Source: Chamaea fasciata
Taxonomy: Eukaryota > Chordata > Aves > Passeriformes > Sylviidae
Direction: 5' to 3'
Length of the DNA: 64,000 nt
Assembly: GCA_029207755.1 (NCBI GenBank)
Contig: JARCOQ010000005.1
Location: forward strand, 61,515,414-61,579,413
Positions 53,601 through 59,800 of the stretch are shown here, piece by piece (the first letter of the stretch is position 1; each line of letters opens with the position of its first letter). The notes beneath the pieces were generated by a model, which saw only the letters and a list, made by a program, of their open reading frames with translations, was not told where the DNA came from and did not search any database. A program made the translations under genes and the position numbers.

Positions 53601-55023
53601 TGTCCACAGGGGAGTAATGTAATGAGACCCCTCGGGAATCTCTGCTAACTCCCTCCTAGAAACACCTACTCCAGCTGCTCTCTCCATAAGCCTCCAAAGT
53701 ATGTGGAAGGGGTTTTGCAGCCATAGAAAGCTTTGGCATGCAGCTTCTAAGGTTTGTAAGCATCAGAAGTGATAGTCCTACTCTGGTGACAGCTTTTTAG
53801 TTAAAGAAATACTGCAGTGTCAAACAATCCACGATATGGAAATTTTAAATGTGACACTTTTTGCAGAAAAGGTACAAAGATGTAAATTGTAGAAGCTCTG
53901 AAGATACATGGCTGGCCAAGAGTAACAGGGATCCTCACCATCTCTGTGATGCACATTGATAATGGGGATAGGACAGGGAGTTCCTCAGACACAGCACACA
54001 GATGATCTGCTCCTGCAGGACAGGCAATAATATAAATACATGCTAAGCAAGGCCTAATTAGCAAAATTTGCTCTCTCTTGCTGGGCAGCCTGTGGCTAGC
54101 TACAGAGGGCAAAAGCTGTTCTGTTTTCCTTCCTATCTTGCCCTTCCTTAGTGGAAGCCATTTGTCAAACTTCTTGGATTTCTAGTTTCCAAGTGTCACT
54201 GTGAACAGCTGGGGACTAGAAGGATTCTTCTCTTGCCTGCCTCTTTCCATAAGTTCTCCAACTAGCTGCTGGCTCTGGAGTCAGACCACGCCATTTTCCT
54301 GCAGAAACTGTCACAATGTCTTGTGAATACTTTAAAGGGAAGGTACCTTCCCAGAAATAGATTCTTTTGCTTCCCTCCCTCCCTCAAAACTCACTTGAGT
54401 GAGGAAGTGTAGGGACATTCTGTTTTCTGGTTTTTAGTAAATAGCAAGTTTTTGAGTAAAAGTGGGAGAAAAAAAATTAAATTAAATCAATTTATTTTTC
54501 TCCTCCCAGATACACCTAGCACTTTGATAAATAAATTCAGTATTTAAAATCAGTTTCCCTGAAACTTTGGTTTACAGCAGACACTGGTTATCTGATATTT
54601 CACCTTCAGTATGATACCTTGTTGTTGGGTAGCTGTTAATTCATATGCTTTTGGCTTTCTTAAACACAGAATTGTGACACCACCAGCCCTTATTTTAAAA
54701 TGAAGTATGTGGCAGATGATTCTTCCATTTCATTTTTTTTTTAATTGCAGTACCCTTTCAACGGCCCAACATCAAGAATGGAGCCCTGTTTGATGAGTAG
54801 TACTCCCAGGCTGCATCCCACACCAGTGACTCCGCGCTGGCCAGAGGTCCCAGCTGCCAACTCCTGCTACACGAGCTCCTCCATGCACTCCACGAGATAC
54901 GGGAATTCCAGTGACATGTACACTCCCTTGACAACACGCAGGAATTCTGAGTACGAGCACATGCAACACTTTCCCGGCTTTGCCTACATCAATGGGGAAG
55001 CCACCACAGGCTGGGCTAAATGA
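440..55023 (+). CDS. RFX4: RFX4, regulatory factor X4 (5'-partial, 15 coding exons)
   Basis: RFX4 is a nuclear winged-helix transcription factor that binds X-box DNA. In vertebrates it is known for roles in brain midline and ciliated tissue, with shorter forms in testis. The joined exons give about 671 residues: most of the RFX DNA-binding domain ([10 protein letters not shown] to [10 protein letters not shown], exons 1-3), a linker with [20 protein letters not shown], the extended dimerisation region (exons 4-11, including [15 protein letters not shown] and [17 protein letters not shown]), a Ser/Pro-rich segment (exon 12), and a Tyr/His/Ser-rich tail ending GEATTGWAK. Human RFX4 is about 735 residues, so roughly 64 N-terminal residues lie left of the window. 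All 14 introns are GT-AG with matching phases, and no frameshift or premature stop is seen. RFX1-3 are excluded by the sequence of the dimerisation region and tail and by the RIC8B neighbour. The identification is from recognition of the protein sequence, not a search. Confidence 0.96.
4481..4565 (+). repeat. T/G homopolymer-rich low-complexity tract
   Basis: The tract has alternating T runs and G runs, ending in twelve T followed by nine G and then further short G and C runs. It generates spurious open frames on both strands. The G runs could form a quadruplex, and assembly length may be unreliable here. Confidence 0.75.
7705..7797 (+). mobile_element. CR1 LINE 3' end fragment
   Basis: The segment resembles the CR1 3' consensus: ccatgcccatagcagagtg, then a GGTGATCTTTAAGGTCCCT-like block, CCCAACTTAAGCCATTCTG, and a tail of short GATTCTGTR-type repeats. 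It is 5' truncated, as most avian CR1 copies are. It is a dead copy with no coding capacity. Confidence 0.85.
10466..10800. promoter_or_regulatory. Candidate noncoding regulatory element (intron 1)
   Basis: This AT-rich stretch has dense homeodomain-like and TCF/POU-like cores (tgatcaattaaaattg, atcaatcaggattaaat) and no repeat signature. Composition alone suggests a conserved element. No cross-species comparison was possible. Confidence 0.25.
11610..11671 (+). CDS. RFX4: RFX4 exon 2 (DNA-binding domain, recognition-helix region)
   Basis: The acceptor is tatttacag and the donor is AA|gtaagc. It encodes [20 protein letters not shown] plus two bases of Lys. This segment is near-invariant across RFX proteins and carries the DNA-contacting basic residues of the winged helix. 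It runs from phase 0 in to phase 2 out. Confidence 0.96.
13037..13813 (-). mobile_element. LTR retroelement fragment (endogenous retrovirus-like), probably minus orientation
   Basis: The outer ends form a short inverted repeat (GTTGTAG at the left, CTACAAC at the right), as LTR ends do. Read on the minus strand, a CCTATTAAATTG polyadenylation-like signal lies about 55 bases before the end. Three related blocks containing a 'cccca-c...ttaacagctgg' core lie between about 13,492 and 13,690, resembling repeated U3 enhancer units, and a 17-base T run follows. No intact gag, pol or env frame is present and no clear target-site duplication was found. The exact limits and the orientation are uncertain, because the left end also resembles the start of the LTR at 50,275. 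Related sequence may extend to about 13,990. Confidence 0.55.
15382..15398 (+). repeat. Poly-A run (17)
   Basis: It is a plain A homopolymer. No retroposed gene body or target-site duplication was recognised beside it. Confidence 0.85.
17051..17264 (+). CDS. RFX4: RFX4 exon 3 (end of DNA-binding domain and linker)
   Basis: The acceptor is tgtatcag and the donor is AAG|gtaaca. The first base completes Lys, and 71 residues follow from [16 protein letters not shown] through [19 protein letters not shown] to LPEEK. YHYYGI is the end of the RFX DNA-binding domain. The [16 protein letters not shown] stretch is characteristic of RFX4. It ends in phase 0. Confidence 0.97.
17265..18112 (+). other. 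RFX4: RFX4 intron 3
   Basis: An 848-base intron with a T-run near its 5' end. No gene, repeat family or RNA was recognised. Confidence 0.85.
18113..18190 (+). CDS. RFX4: RFX4 exon 4
   Basis: The acceptor is tctttttcag and the donor is GAG|gtatgg. It encodes 26 residues, [20 protein letters not shown] through RANFDE, phase 0 to phase 0. This begins the RFX B/C-type extended dimerisation region. Confidence 0.97.
18191..20032 (+). other. RFX4: RFX4 intron 4
   Basis: A 1.8 kb intron whose main feature is the CCCT array at 19,583-19,640. The open frames around the array, on both strands, are produced by the repeat and are not genes. Confidence 0.85.
19583..19640 (+). repeat. (CCCT)n microsatellite
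   Basis: About 13 tandem CCCT/TCCC units run almost perfectly for 58 bases. The minus strand is a regular GGGA array with many closely spaced G3 runs, able in principle to form G-quadruplexes. It is likely length-polymorphic. Confidence 0.95.
20033..20196 (+). CDS. RFX4: RFX4 exon 5 (dimerisation region)
   Basis: The acceptor is gattgcag and the donor is AG|gtaact. It encodes [20 protein letters not shown], then the [20 protein letters not shown] segment and [12 protein letters not shown] plus two bases of Ser. The sequence is typical of the RFX dimerisation-associated domain. It runs from phase 0 in to phase 2 out. Confidence 0.97.
20197..22184 (+). other. RFX4: RFX4 intron 5
   Basis: A 2.0 kb intron with a 19-base poly-C run at 20,943-20,961. 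Open frames at 21,247-21,843 have no family resemblance. Nothing else was recognised. Confidence 0.8.
20943..20961 (+). repeat. Poly-C run (19)
   Basis: An uninterrupted run of 19 C. Such runs are rare and error-prone in assemblies, so its length should be treated with caution. Confidence 0.9.
22185..22285 (+). CDS. RFX4: RFX4 exon 6
   Basis: The acceptor is tttttttcag. The donor is GAGT|gtatgt, chosen over the overlapping gtgtat because only it keeps the frame into LSRRFSQ. It encodes [20 protein letters not shown] then [13 protein letters not shown], phase 2 in and phase 1 out. It is part of the dimerisation region. Confidence 0.96.
22286..24142 (+). other. RFX4: RFX4 intron 6
   Basis: A 1.9 kb intron with an A-rich purine tract at 23,378-23,441. 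No gene was recognised. Confidence 0.85.
23378..23441 (+). repeat. A-rich purine low-complexity tract
   Basis: A runs are interrupted by single or double G for about 64 bases. It yields Lys/Arg-rich (plus) and Phe/Ser-rich (minus) open frames that are artefacts of composition. Confidence 0.9.
24143..24201 (+). CDS. RFX4: RFX4 exon 7
   Basis: The acceptor is tttcctgcag and the donor is CAA|gtaagt. It completes Leu and encodes [19 protein letters not shown], phase 1 in and phase 0 out. At 59 bases it is among the smallest exons of the gene. Confidence 0.96.
24202..25744 (+). other. RFX4: RFX4 intron 7
   Basis: A 1.5 kb AT-rich intron. No gene, named repeat or RNA was seen. Confidence 0.85.
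25745..25889 (+). CDS. RFX4: RFX4 exon 8 (dimerisation region)
   Basis: The acceptor is ggattacag and the donor is CAAT|gtaaga. It encodes 48 residues from [20 protein letters not shown] to [24 protein letters not shown] is a signature of the RFX dimerisation domain. It runs from phase 0 in to phase 1 out. Confidence 0.97.
27846..27901 (+). other. Candidate cryptic/poison exon in RFX4 intron 8
   Basis: A 56-base segment is bounded by a good acceptor (ctctttgcacag) and a good donor (TCAG|gtaagg). It would read [18 protein letters not shown] after exon 8. Its length is not a multiple of three, and including it pushes exon 9 into a frame that meets TAA at the end of that exon. Splice strength is judged by eye and there is no expression evidence. 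Confidence 0.2.
28624..28640 (+). repeat. Short GT microsatellite
   Basis: About eight GT units, within normal vertebrate background. Confidence 0.85.
28812..28849 (+). repeat. 19-bp perfect tandem duplication
   Basis: The unit CTAGTTTCTCACTCTTCAT occurs twice head to tail with no mismatch, indicating a recent local duplication. Confidence 0.95.
29175..29269 (+). CDS. RFX4: RFX4 exon 9
   Basis: The acceptor is ttgtgtgccag and the donor is AAG|gttggt. It completes Leu and encodes [20 protein letters not shown] then [11 protein letters not shown], phase 1 in and phase 0 out. The donor is weak, with T at +3 and G at +4. A gtaagg five bases downstream would break the frame into exon 10. Confidence 0.96.
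29270..30704 (+). other. RFX4: RFX4 intron 9
   Basis: A 1.4 kb AT-rich intron with several TTAATTAA-type cores around 30,100-30,130. No gene or named repeat was seen. Confidence 0.8.
30705..30822 (+). CDS. RFX4: RFX4 exon 10
   Basis: The acceptor is ctcttcttgcag and the donor is TTTG|gtactt. It encodes [20 protein letters not shown] then [19 protein letters not shown] plus one base of Gly, phase 0 in and phase 1 out. The donor lacks the usual +4/+5 AG and is weak by eye. Confidence 0.96.
31052..31255 (+). CDS. Candidate alternative last exon of RFX4 (67 codons)
   Basis: An acceptor (tttgtatttag) is followed by an open frame of 67 codons ending in TGA. It begins [20 protein letters not shown] and ends [13 protein letters not shown]. 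It is in phase with exon 9 (donor at 29,269, phase 0), so skipping exon 10 would give DRCVVK-ELQRSDS. From exon 10 (phase 1) it would be read in another frame and stop after about 19 residues. An AATAAA lies 83 bases after the stop (31,338-31,343) and another near 31,560, as expected for a terminal exon. It is GC-richer than the flanking intron and reads like coding sequence. Short RFX4 isoforms are known in mammals, but I cannot confirm that this tail belongs to one. Alternatives are a chance frame or a retained internal exon ending at the AAA|gtgagc donor-like site near 31,126. Confidence 0.45.
   Translation, partial: ELQRSDSRQLRESITGALPNALQCKVSLLTQTPLATCRAKRDDFVLKWMKSSPVKHFASTPLKGHSI
32597..32705 (+). 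repeat. Poly-A (39) followed by CT-rich tract
   Basis: Thirty-nine consecutive A are followed by about 65 bases of CTCT/CCTT-rich pyrimidine. No gene-derived body or target-site duplication was seen, so I treat it as simple repeat rather than a processed pseudogene tail. Confidence 0.9.
35478..35597 (+). CDS. RFX4: RFX4 exon 11 (end of dimerisation region)
   Basis: The acceptor is tttattaccag and the donor is ACAG|gtgagt. It completes Gly and encodes [20 protein letters not shown] then [19 protein letters not shown] plus one base of Ala. [10 protein letters not shown] is a conserved RFX C-terminal dimerisation motif. It is phase 1 in and phase 1 out. Confidence 0.97.
35598..36865 (+). other. 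RFX4: RFX4 intron 11
   Basis: A 1.3 kb intron. No gene or named repeat was recognised. Confidence 0.85.
36866..37027 (+). CDS. RFX4: RFX4 exon 12 (Ser/Pro-rich segment)
   Basis: The acceptor is cattctgcag and the donor is ACAG|gtaggt. It encodes [20 protein letters not shown] followed by a Pro/Ser/Thr-rich low-complexity stretch to ITATT plus one base of Gly. It is phase 1 in and phase 1 out. This linker is the least conserved part of the protein. Confidence 0.95.
39325..39425. promoter_or_regulatory. Candidate enhancer cluster in RFX4 intron 12
   Basis: Within about 100 bases lie the perfect 12-base palindrome GGCTAATTAGCC (39,334-39,345, homeodomain core), a TCF/SOX-like CACAAAGG, AGATTAATGATT, and the palindrome ACAATATTGT (39,396-39,405), which has the form of inverted SOX half-sites. 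No repeat signature is present. The role is inferred from motif clustering only. Confidence 0.3.
42535..42552 (+). repeat. Poly-A run (18)
   Basis: A homopolymer followed by GAAAGAAA. No associated retroposon body was recognised. Confidence 0.85.
43144..43306 (+). CDS. RFX4: RFX4 exon 13
   Basis: The acceptor is tctgtctgcag and the donor is CATGG|gtaagg. It completes Gly and encodes [40 protein letters not shown], then [12 protein letters not shown] and two bases of Gly. It is phase 1 in and phase 2 out. It matches the RFX4 C-terminal region specific to the long form. Confidence 0.97.
43307..45731 (+). other. RFX4: RFX4 intron 13
   Basis: A 2.4 kb intron. About a quarter of it is a CR1 insertion (43,645-44,195). 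The remainder has A-rich patches (45,610-45,650) and no recognised gene. Confidence 0.85.
43645..44195 (+). mobile_element. CR1 LINE 3' region, about 550 bp
   Basis: The order matches the CR1 3' end. It begins with TCTGGATCCAATTCTGTGCTC and continues with AAAGGGCCACTTTGAAGAT. It then has ATTGCGTTTAAACATAA, CTGTAAGTGTGATCAAACACTGAGGCAGGTTGCCCAGA in pieces, GGAGTCTCCATCCTTGCTGA and GACTAGATAAACTCCACAGG. It ends with TCCCTTCCAACCTCAGTGA. It is 5' truncated and diverged. It lies in the sense direction within the intron and is not coding. Confidence 0.92.
45732..45870 (+). CDS. RFX4: RFX4 exon 14
   Basis: The acceptor is gatgtattttag and the donor is CAG|gtaatc. It completes Gly and encodes [20 protein letters not shown], then [20 protein letters not shown] and HRSSSQ. 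The segment is Tyr/His/Pro-rich. It is phase 2 in and phase 0 out. Confidence 0.97.
48647..48663 (+). repeat. Short GT microsatellite
   Basis: About eight GT units beginning after GTAT. Unremarkable. Confidence 0.85.
50275..50516 (+). mobile_element. Candidate solo LTR (about 242 bp)
   Basis: It begins TGTAGTGGAG and ends AGTGACA, giving the TG...CA ends of an LTR. Inside are an inverted CCAAT (ATTGG, about 50,374), a TATATAAG box (50,425-50,432) and AATAAA (50,445-50,450) in the order and spacing of U3-R-U5. A U5-like segment runs to the end. No internal retroviral sequence adjoins it. A target-site duplication is not convincing (atttt versus tgttt), so the limits may be off by a few bases. 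Confidence 0.6.
50801..50821 (+). repeat. Poly-A run (21)
   Basis: A homopolymer with no recognised retroposon body. It is about 285 bases past the LTR and probably unrelated to it. Confidence 0.85.
51005..51320. promoter_or_regulatory. Candidate noncoding regulatory element in RFX4 intron 14
   Basis: Homeodomain-type cores are densely packed here: GTAATTGAAGTAATTATG, ATAATTAC, CTTAATTAAC, CAATTAATCAAT, CAATTATG. The region lacks simple repeats and has the even composition common to deeply conserved vertebrate elements. RFX4 is a developmental gene, the usual setting for such elements. Conservation could not be tested. Confidence 0.35.
54751..55023 (+). CDS. RFX4: RFX4 exon 15, C-terminus and stop
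   Basis: The acceptor is ttttttttaattgcag. It is phase 0 and encodes 90 residues from [20 protein letters not shown] through [13 protein letters not shown] and [20 protein letters not shown] to GEATTGWAK, then TGA. The tail is almost as recognised from mammalian RFX4, which anchors the gene call. Confidence 0.98.
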   Translation, partial: YPFNGPTSRMEPCLMSSTPRLHPTPVTPRWPEVPAANSCYTSSSMHSTRYGNSSDMYTPLTTRRNSEYEHMQHFPGFAYINGEATTGWAK

Positions 55024-56205
55024 AGGTGACTGGTATCAGCTAAGCCCACACACTCAGAAGAGTTATAAAAACTTCATGCCATGTTGGACTTTTCATGGAC
55101 ATTCTTCAAGGGAGGTGAAAATGGAAAAGATCCCGGGCAGATAAATGTAGTTCCTAAGGTGGGCAGATTGCAGACCAGTATGACTGAATTTTCCTGTAGC
55201 CGAAAAATACTTCTGTGCTGTTCTAGACCACTTTTTGGGCTGATCTGTGCCTTTTTAAATTCTGGGCCAACCCTGTGTGCTCTCAGTTTGAGTGGGCCAT
55301 TTTTACCCCCTCTCTTATTGACAAATGTTAATGAGTCTTACAAGAAAAAGTACTGAAAAAGGACCTATTTATAATTTGAATTAAAGTCAGGAAATTCACC
55401 CTCAGCAAAACTCGGTCATCTGTTCTTCTTTTAAACTCCTAATGCATTCCTTAAAAACCATTCTGCCAAGTCATCGCTTACTCATATCAATTCCTCTGTC
55501 GGGTTCCTTAAAAGGACACGTGTTGCTGTAGGTTTCAGTTTACACCTAACTTTGTATATTGATGCACCTTTCTGTTGATCCAGTAAGTTTGATCTTTACA
55601 AAAGAGAAGAAAAGACATGTAGCAATGAATTATACACTGCCTTAAGTTGACTATTGTTCTTATTATATATGTATTCGTGTTGAGTTTGCACAATCTGGAA
55701 AAATATAACTTCTCTGGTCAGTAATGACAAGGTAAGAAGGGACTTGGGGACTGGGAAGATTTTGGATTCAGAGCCACATATGTTAAATACGATGATATGA
55801 AGCAATTATATAAAGAAAATGAAAATGCAAACATGATTATTTGCTTAATTATCTATTGACAGGTATGAAACTGTTCTCTCAATTCCTTCACGTGGTGATA
55901 ATTCTCTATACGTCTACAAAAGCAAAATTCAAAGCTGTGCCTTTGAAGTTATTCTGTACTGTGTATGTGTGGAAAAATGTATTGTATTTTGGGGAGAATT
56001 TTTCTTAGACATTTTCCGTCAGATTTGTAGCTATTTGTGAGGTTTTGTTAGTTTTTATTAACATAGTTTTTCTTCTGTATTATAAAACGCACCAAGCAAT
56101 TATGGTGGACCTATTACCCTATGGGTAAGAAATAAATAAATGGAAATATGACAACAGGCATTTTAGTAATTGTTTTGTAAATAAAATCTTTGATAGCACC
56201 CAGTG
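55024..56205 (+). other. RFX4: RFX4 3' UTR with polyadenylation signals
   Basis: AT-rich sequence follows the stop codon. AATAAA occurs at 56,131-56,136, 56,135-56,140 and 56,180-56,185. The last of these is followed by a GT-containing stretch (AGTGTGACG, about 56,201), so cleavage probably falls near 56,200. The exact end is inferred. Confidence 0.7.
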
Positions 56206-57202
56206 TGACGATAACCATGTTTATGCCTAAAATGGACATAAATGTTATTTGTACAGTTGTGCAAGATATATGAGGGATTTTCACACCCAAATAAAAAAAG
56301 TAAAAGTAAATAAATTCCAGTTAAATTTACTTAAATACAGAAATTCTACAAGCTGCAGACCTGCAAAAAATGTTAGATGTCATTATGCATGTTTTTATCC
56401 AAGGAAGGACTCAAGAACAGGTACAATTTGTGGCAAATGGGTGATGCACCTCCACTTGCCTGATGGCCTGGTGATTGTGACCTGCCATGGTCCCTCCAAG
56501 GACCTTGGTGAGATGTCTGTGGGTAGAACTGACCAGTAACTCAAAGCTGGGTCTTTGGAAGGATCAGGATGGAGGTGAACCCAAGCACCACTCAAGGGAA
56601 GCCAAAAGCACTTCCTCTTTTTTACACTGAATTGTTAAACCAAAAGAAACCTAATCCCCATTGACTGAAAGAGAGGAGAAAATTAGACTATTTTAGCATA
56701 CAAATATTTCATATCCTTCAACACTTTTGGGGACAACTCTGTTAACCCTGGTTTCAAGAGCTCAGGGAGACTGTTCAGGAAGGAGGAGGGATATTGGACA
56801 CAGTGTGAGACCCAGAAATAATAAAACCTTTCTGAGGGGAGAACTGCAACATCTTGGGTGTCCTGGAAGAGGGAATTCTGATTAACAGCAGCATCACAAA
56901 GCTGCTCATAAAAAAGAGCCAAGAACATCATCAGTCAGACAGGGCTTGGAAAGTCTTTCACAAAAAAAAATCTCCACAGCCTTTCCTATTTTTTTTTTTA
57001 TCTTCTTTAAAAATTAATTTAGGAAGTTGTGTTGATGCCTCAGGAGTGTGAATGTGCACCTTTGAACTGCTTCCTGATGAGGGCTTTGAAATTTTACGCA
57101 GACATTAATGGGGGCAGTACATAGATTGGTGAAACAGAGGCCACCACCTGCATGAGCAGAGCTGCGAGGGAAGGCAGGACTCATCCTGGGCCACTCCAGC
57201 TT

Positions 57203-57303
57203 ATTTTTTTCCTATTTTCTTCTTTCTCTTTCTTCTCTTTCCTTTTTTTTTTTTTTTTCTATTTTTTCCTCTTTGCCTTTTCCCTTTTCCTTTTTTTTTT
57301 TTT
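57203..57303 (+). repeat. T-rich pyrimidine tract
   Basis: Runs of T interrupted by C, for about 100 bases. The Phe/Leu-rich open frame through it is an artefact. Confidence 0.9.
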
Positions 57304-57991
57304 AATTTTTTGCTTACATTCTCTTTTTTCCTAACAACAAATACACAATTTTATAAAGATGTGATGGGGTAAAACACGGGGTAAAACATATAACAAATGA
57401 TAGATATATAATACATATAGTAGAATAGAAACTAATATTATATATTGCAGCATAACTGACAAAAAAATTTAATATTTTTAAACAGATCTACACACACACA
57501 AATGTATACGTGTATGTATGCGTATTAAAATCCACTACAATTCTTCAAGACTTTTCATTACCAGGTAGAAAAAAGACTCAGCAGGGGAAGTGCAGTGAGA
57601 ACTCCATTCAGTAGCGTGAATCCTGTTTTTGTCAGGCTACCTCTTGCTGCTAAGGTCACCACCCTTTGACAAAAATGGCCTCTGACCTCCCCAGCCCCAC
57701 AATTCTGTTGTGACTGACCCTGAAACCCATTAAATTCAGGGGCAGACATTGCTTTGGAAGGTTTAGATAAAGCTGACTAACATGGGAAGGGCTCATGGTA
57801 TGCACCCATCTGAAAAGGTCTGGCAGTTCTTTGGTAGAGGATGCAATTTATTCTGTCCCTCTCTTTCACTGAAGTCCTAATCCTTCATATGCTACATAAA
57901 GTGGAAACCAAAATGTGCTGATGATGAATAACAACGTGCCTTTAAAGGGCAGTAACAGTTTCCTAATCTTTATTTTTCAGGTTTTGTAATT

Positions 57992-58009
57992 AAAAAAAAA
58001 AAAAAAAAA
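57992..58009 (+). repeat. Poly-A run (18)
   Basis: A homopolymer in AT-rich intergenic DNA. No retroposon body was recognised. Confidence 0.85.
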
Positions 58010-58979
58010 GGCTATGTGCAAATAAAATTAGTGTTTTGCTGTGCTGTGAAGTAAGTCTAAGCAAGCTTATACTTTATTATAGAGTTGTAAATCTAACAAG
58101 CAAAGTACTCTCTTCACTGGGTTTCTCTCCAAACCTGCATTAGTTTACAGATGGATCTGACTCAGAAGAAATGGCTGCACACCAGATGGCTGGATTTTGT
58201 TACTCCTTGCAGTCCAGTGACTGTGCTGTTCTGGATTTATATATCAGTTCTTGTGGCAAGAATTCCTAAGGAGGAAATTCAGGTTGTGGTTCGGGTCTGC
58301 ATCTTAAACACTGCACACAATGCACCATCACATCCGGCACCTCTGGGCCCACCTGCAGGTGCAACCGTCCTGGCGTTTTCCACACGGTCATTTGTGAAAG
58401 GTTTCCCTCTCACGGAAAGGTTTCTCATCCTCACGGATTCCTGAATTGAAGGAATAAAGACTTCAAGCAGAGACCGAGCACAGCTCTGTATGAACGTTAT
58501 TTGGTTTGGCATTGTTAACTTCAATACATCATTTTCTGCTATCTGGACAATGAATTTCGATTATAGGGCACCTTGAATATGGAAATACAGATACAGAATA
58601 CACCTTGTGTATCTGCCCGGTGTTGTTTAAACCCACGATCTTGCAAAACCTTTATACAGAGACACGGTTCACCTTTGCCTGACTCTGCCGGTGCGGCCCA
58701 CATTCCCCTCCTGCCACCTCCCGAACAAAACGGAGAATTTTCGCGTACCACTACTGCTCTGGTGGGTCAGACCTGAGAAAAACGGGGTTGGTTTTGCTGC
58801 CAGATGCCGCGCCGAAGCCGCGCTCTAGGGAACACACGCAGGCTTCGCCCGCGGTGGGAGCCCAGTGACCTACAACCTTAAGAAAAAGCGGCCAGCCCTG
58901 GTTGTGGCAGCCCTTCGCCTTGGTGTGCACAGGGCAGGCCGCAGAGGGCACACAATGGGGCAAGTCTAAGGAGGAGGAA

Positions 58980-59800
58980 GGAGGGATGTGCCGGGCAGTG
59001 TTCCGTGCCGCCCAGCGCCCCGAGAGCGCGCTACCGCCGCTCTTCCCGGCGGGAGCCCTCAGCGCTGTGGGCACGGACTACCGCACCCATCGTGCCCCGC
59101 GGCAACAAAATCCGGCGCGCCGCGCCGCTCGGCATGCTGGGAGATGGAGTCCTCTCTCCGCGCCAGCCGGCCGAGGGGACGGCAGCCAATAGGAGGGCTC
59201 GGGCCGCGCGCCGCCGGCCCCTCCAGCCAATGGCGCGCGGGCGCTGCCTGCCAGCCCGGGCCGCATCCGCGGGGAGCGTCGGGCGCGTCAGGGGGCGAGG
59301 GGCGCGCGGGCGGGGCGCGGCCGCTGCCGGCGGCGCCGGGCGGGGCGGGCGGGACGGGACGGGACGGGCATGGAGCCGGGCGCGGAGCCGGGCGCGGAGG
59401 CGGGCCCGGAGCTGCGCGCCGTGCTGGAGGCCGTGGAGGGGCGCGACGGCGGCGCCGAGGCGGTGGAGCGCGTCCTGGCGCGGTACAACGAGGAGGTAAC
59501 GGGTCCCATCCCCCTCCCTTCTGCGCCGCCCCGCCCCGCCCCGCCCGCCGTCGGCAGCGCCGCCAGCATCGTCCTCGTCCTCCCCGGGCTGGGCTCTGCG
59601 GCGGGTCCGCAGCGCTCTCCGCTTCACCGCCGTGCCCCTGTCCCCCACAGCCCCTCCCGGCGCAGCCTCCGGCCTCCCGCCCGCAGGCCGTGCCGGGCAG
59701 AGCCGGGGCGGTGTCGGGAGCCCCGGGGAGCGCGGAGCCCGCGGCCAGGCTCGGCCCCCCCACCTGCGCTCTGCGCGCCCGGTGGGGAGTGTCGGTTAGC
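58980..59800. promoter_or_regulatory. RIC8B: CpG island and RIC8B promoter region
   Basis: There is an abrupt switch from AT-rich DNA to very CpG-dense sequence around the first RIC8B exon. Visible elements upstream of the ATG are two CCAAT boxes 41 bases apart (59,186-59,190 and 59,227-59,231), GC boxes (GGGCGGGGC at 59,308-59,316 and around 59,338-59,353), and a CTCCATCTCCCAGCATGCC match on the minus strand (about 59,131-59,149) resembling the ZNF143 site. There is no TATA box near the ATG, as is usual for a housekeeping promoter. Long open frames here on both strands reflect the scarcity of stops in GC-rich DNA. Confidence 0.85.
59370..59495 (+). CDS. RIC8B: RIC8B exon 1 (coding part)
   Basis: The ATG context is gggcATGg, with G at -3 and G at +4, a strong start. 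The donor is GAGGAG|gtaacg. It encodes MEPGAEPGAEAGPELRAVLE then AVEGRDGGAEAVERVLARYN and EE. Only the last roughly 15 residues align well with mammalian RIC8B. The Gly/Ala/Glu-rich beginning is longer than the human one as I recall it (about 42 versus 28 residues). No upstream in-frame ATG competes. Confidence 0.88.

Larger units (their letters stand above)
45871..54750 (+). other. RFX4: RFX4 intron 14 (8.9 kb)
   Basis: The last intron. It contains a short TACTATT-rich patch (about 48,272-48,312), a GT repeat (48,647-48,663), a candidate solo LTR (50,275-50,516), a 21-base poly-A (50,801-50,821) and a homeodomain-motif-rich stretch (51,005-51,320). Many short open frames occur with no homology. 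No gene was recognised. Confidence 0.8.
56206..58979. other. Intergenic region between RFX4 and RIC8B
   Basis: It contains a 3' flank, a T-rich pyrimidine tract (57,203-57,303), an AT-rich patch with ATATAT and CACACA runs (57,380-57,530), a poly-A of 18 (57,992-58,009), and rising GC content from about 58,670. Open frames are short and match nothing I know. No gene was recognised. Confidence 0.75.

Noticed and set aside
56405..56600. GC-richer stretch downstream of RFX4 with a 66-codon minus frame
   Set aside because: It resembles no repeat or gene I know. It lies beyond the likely poly-A site and has no splice or promoter signals.
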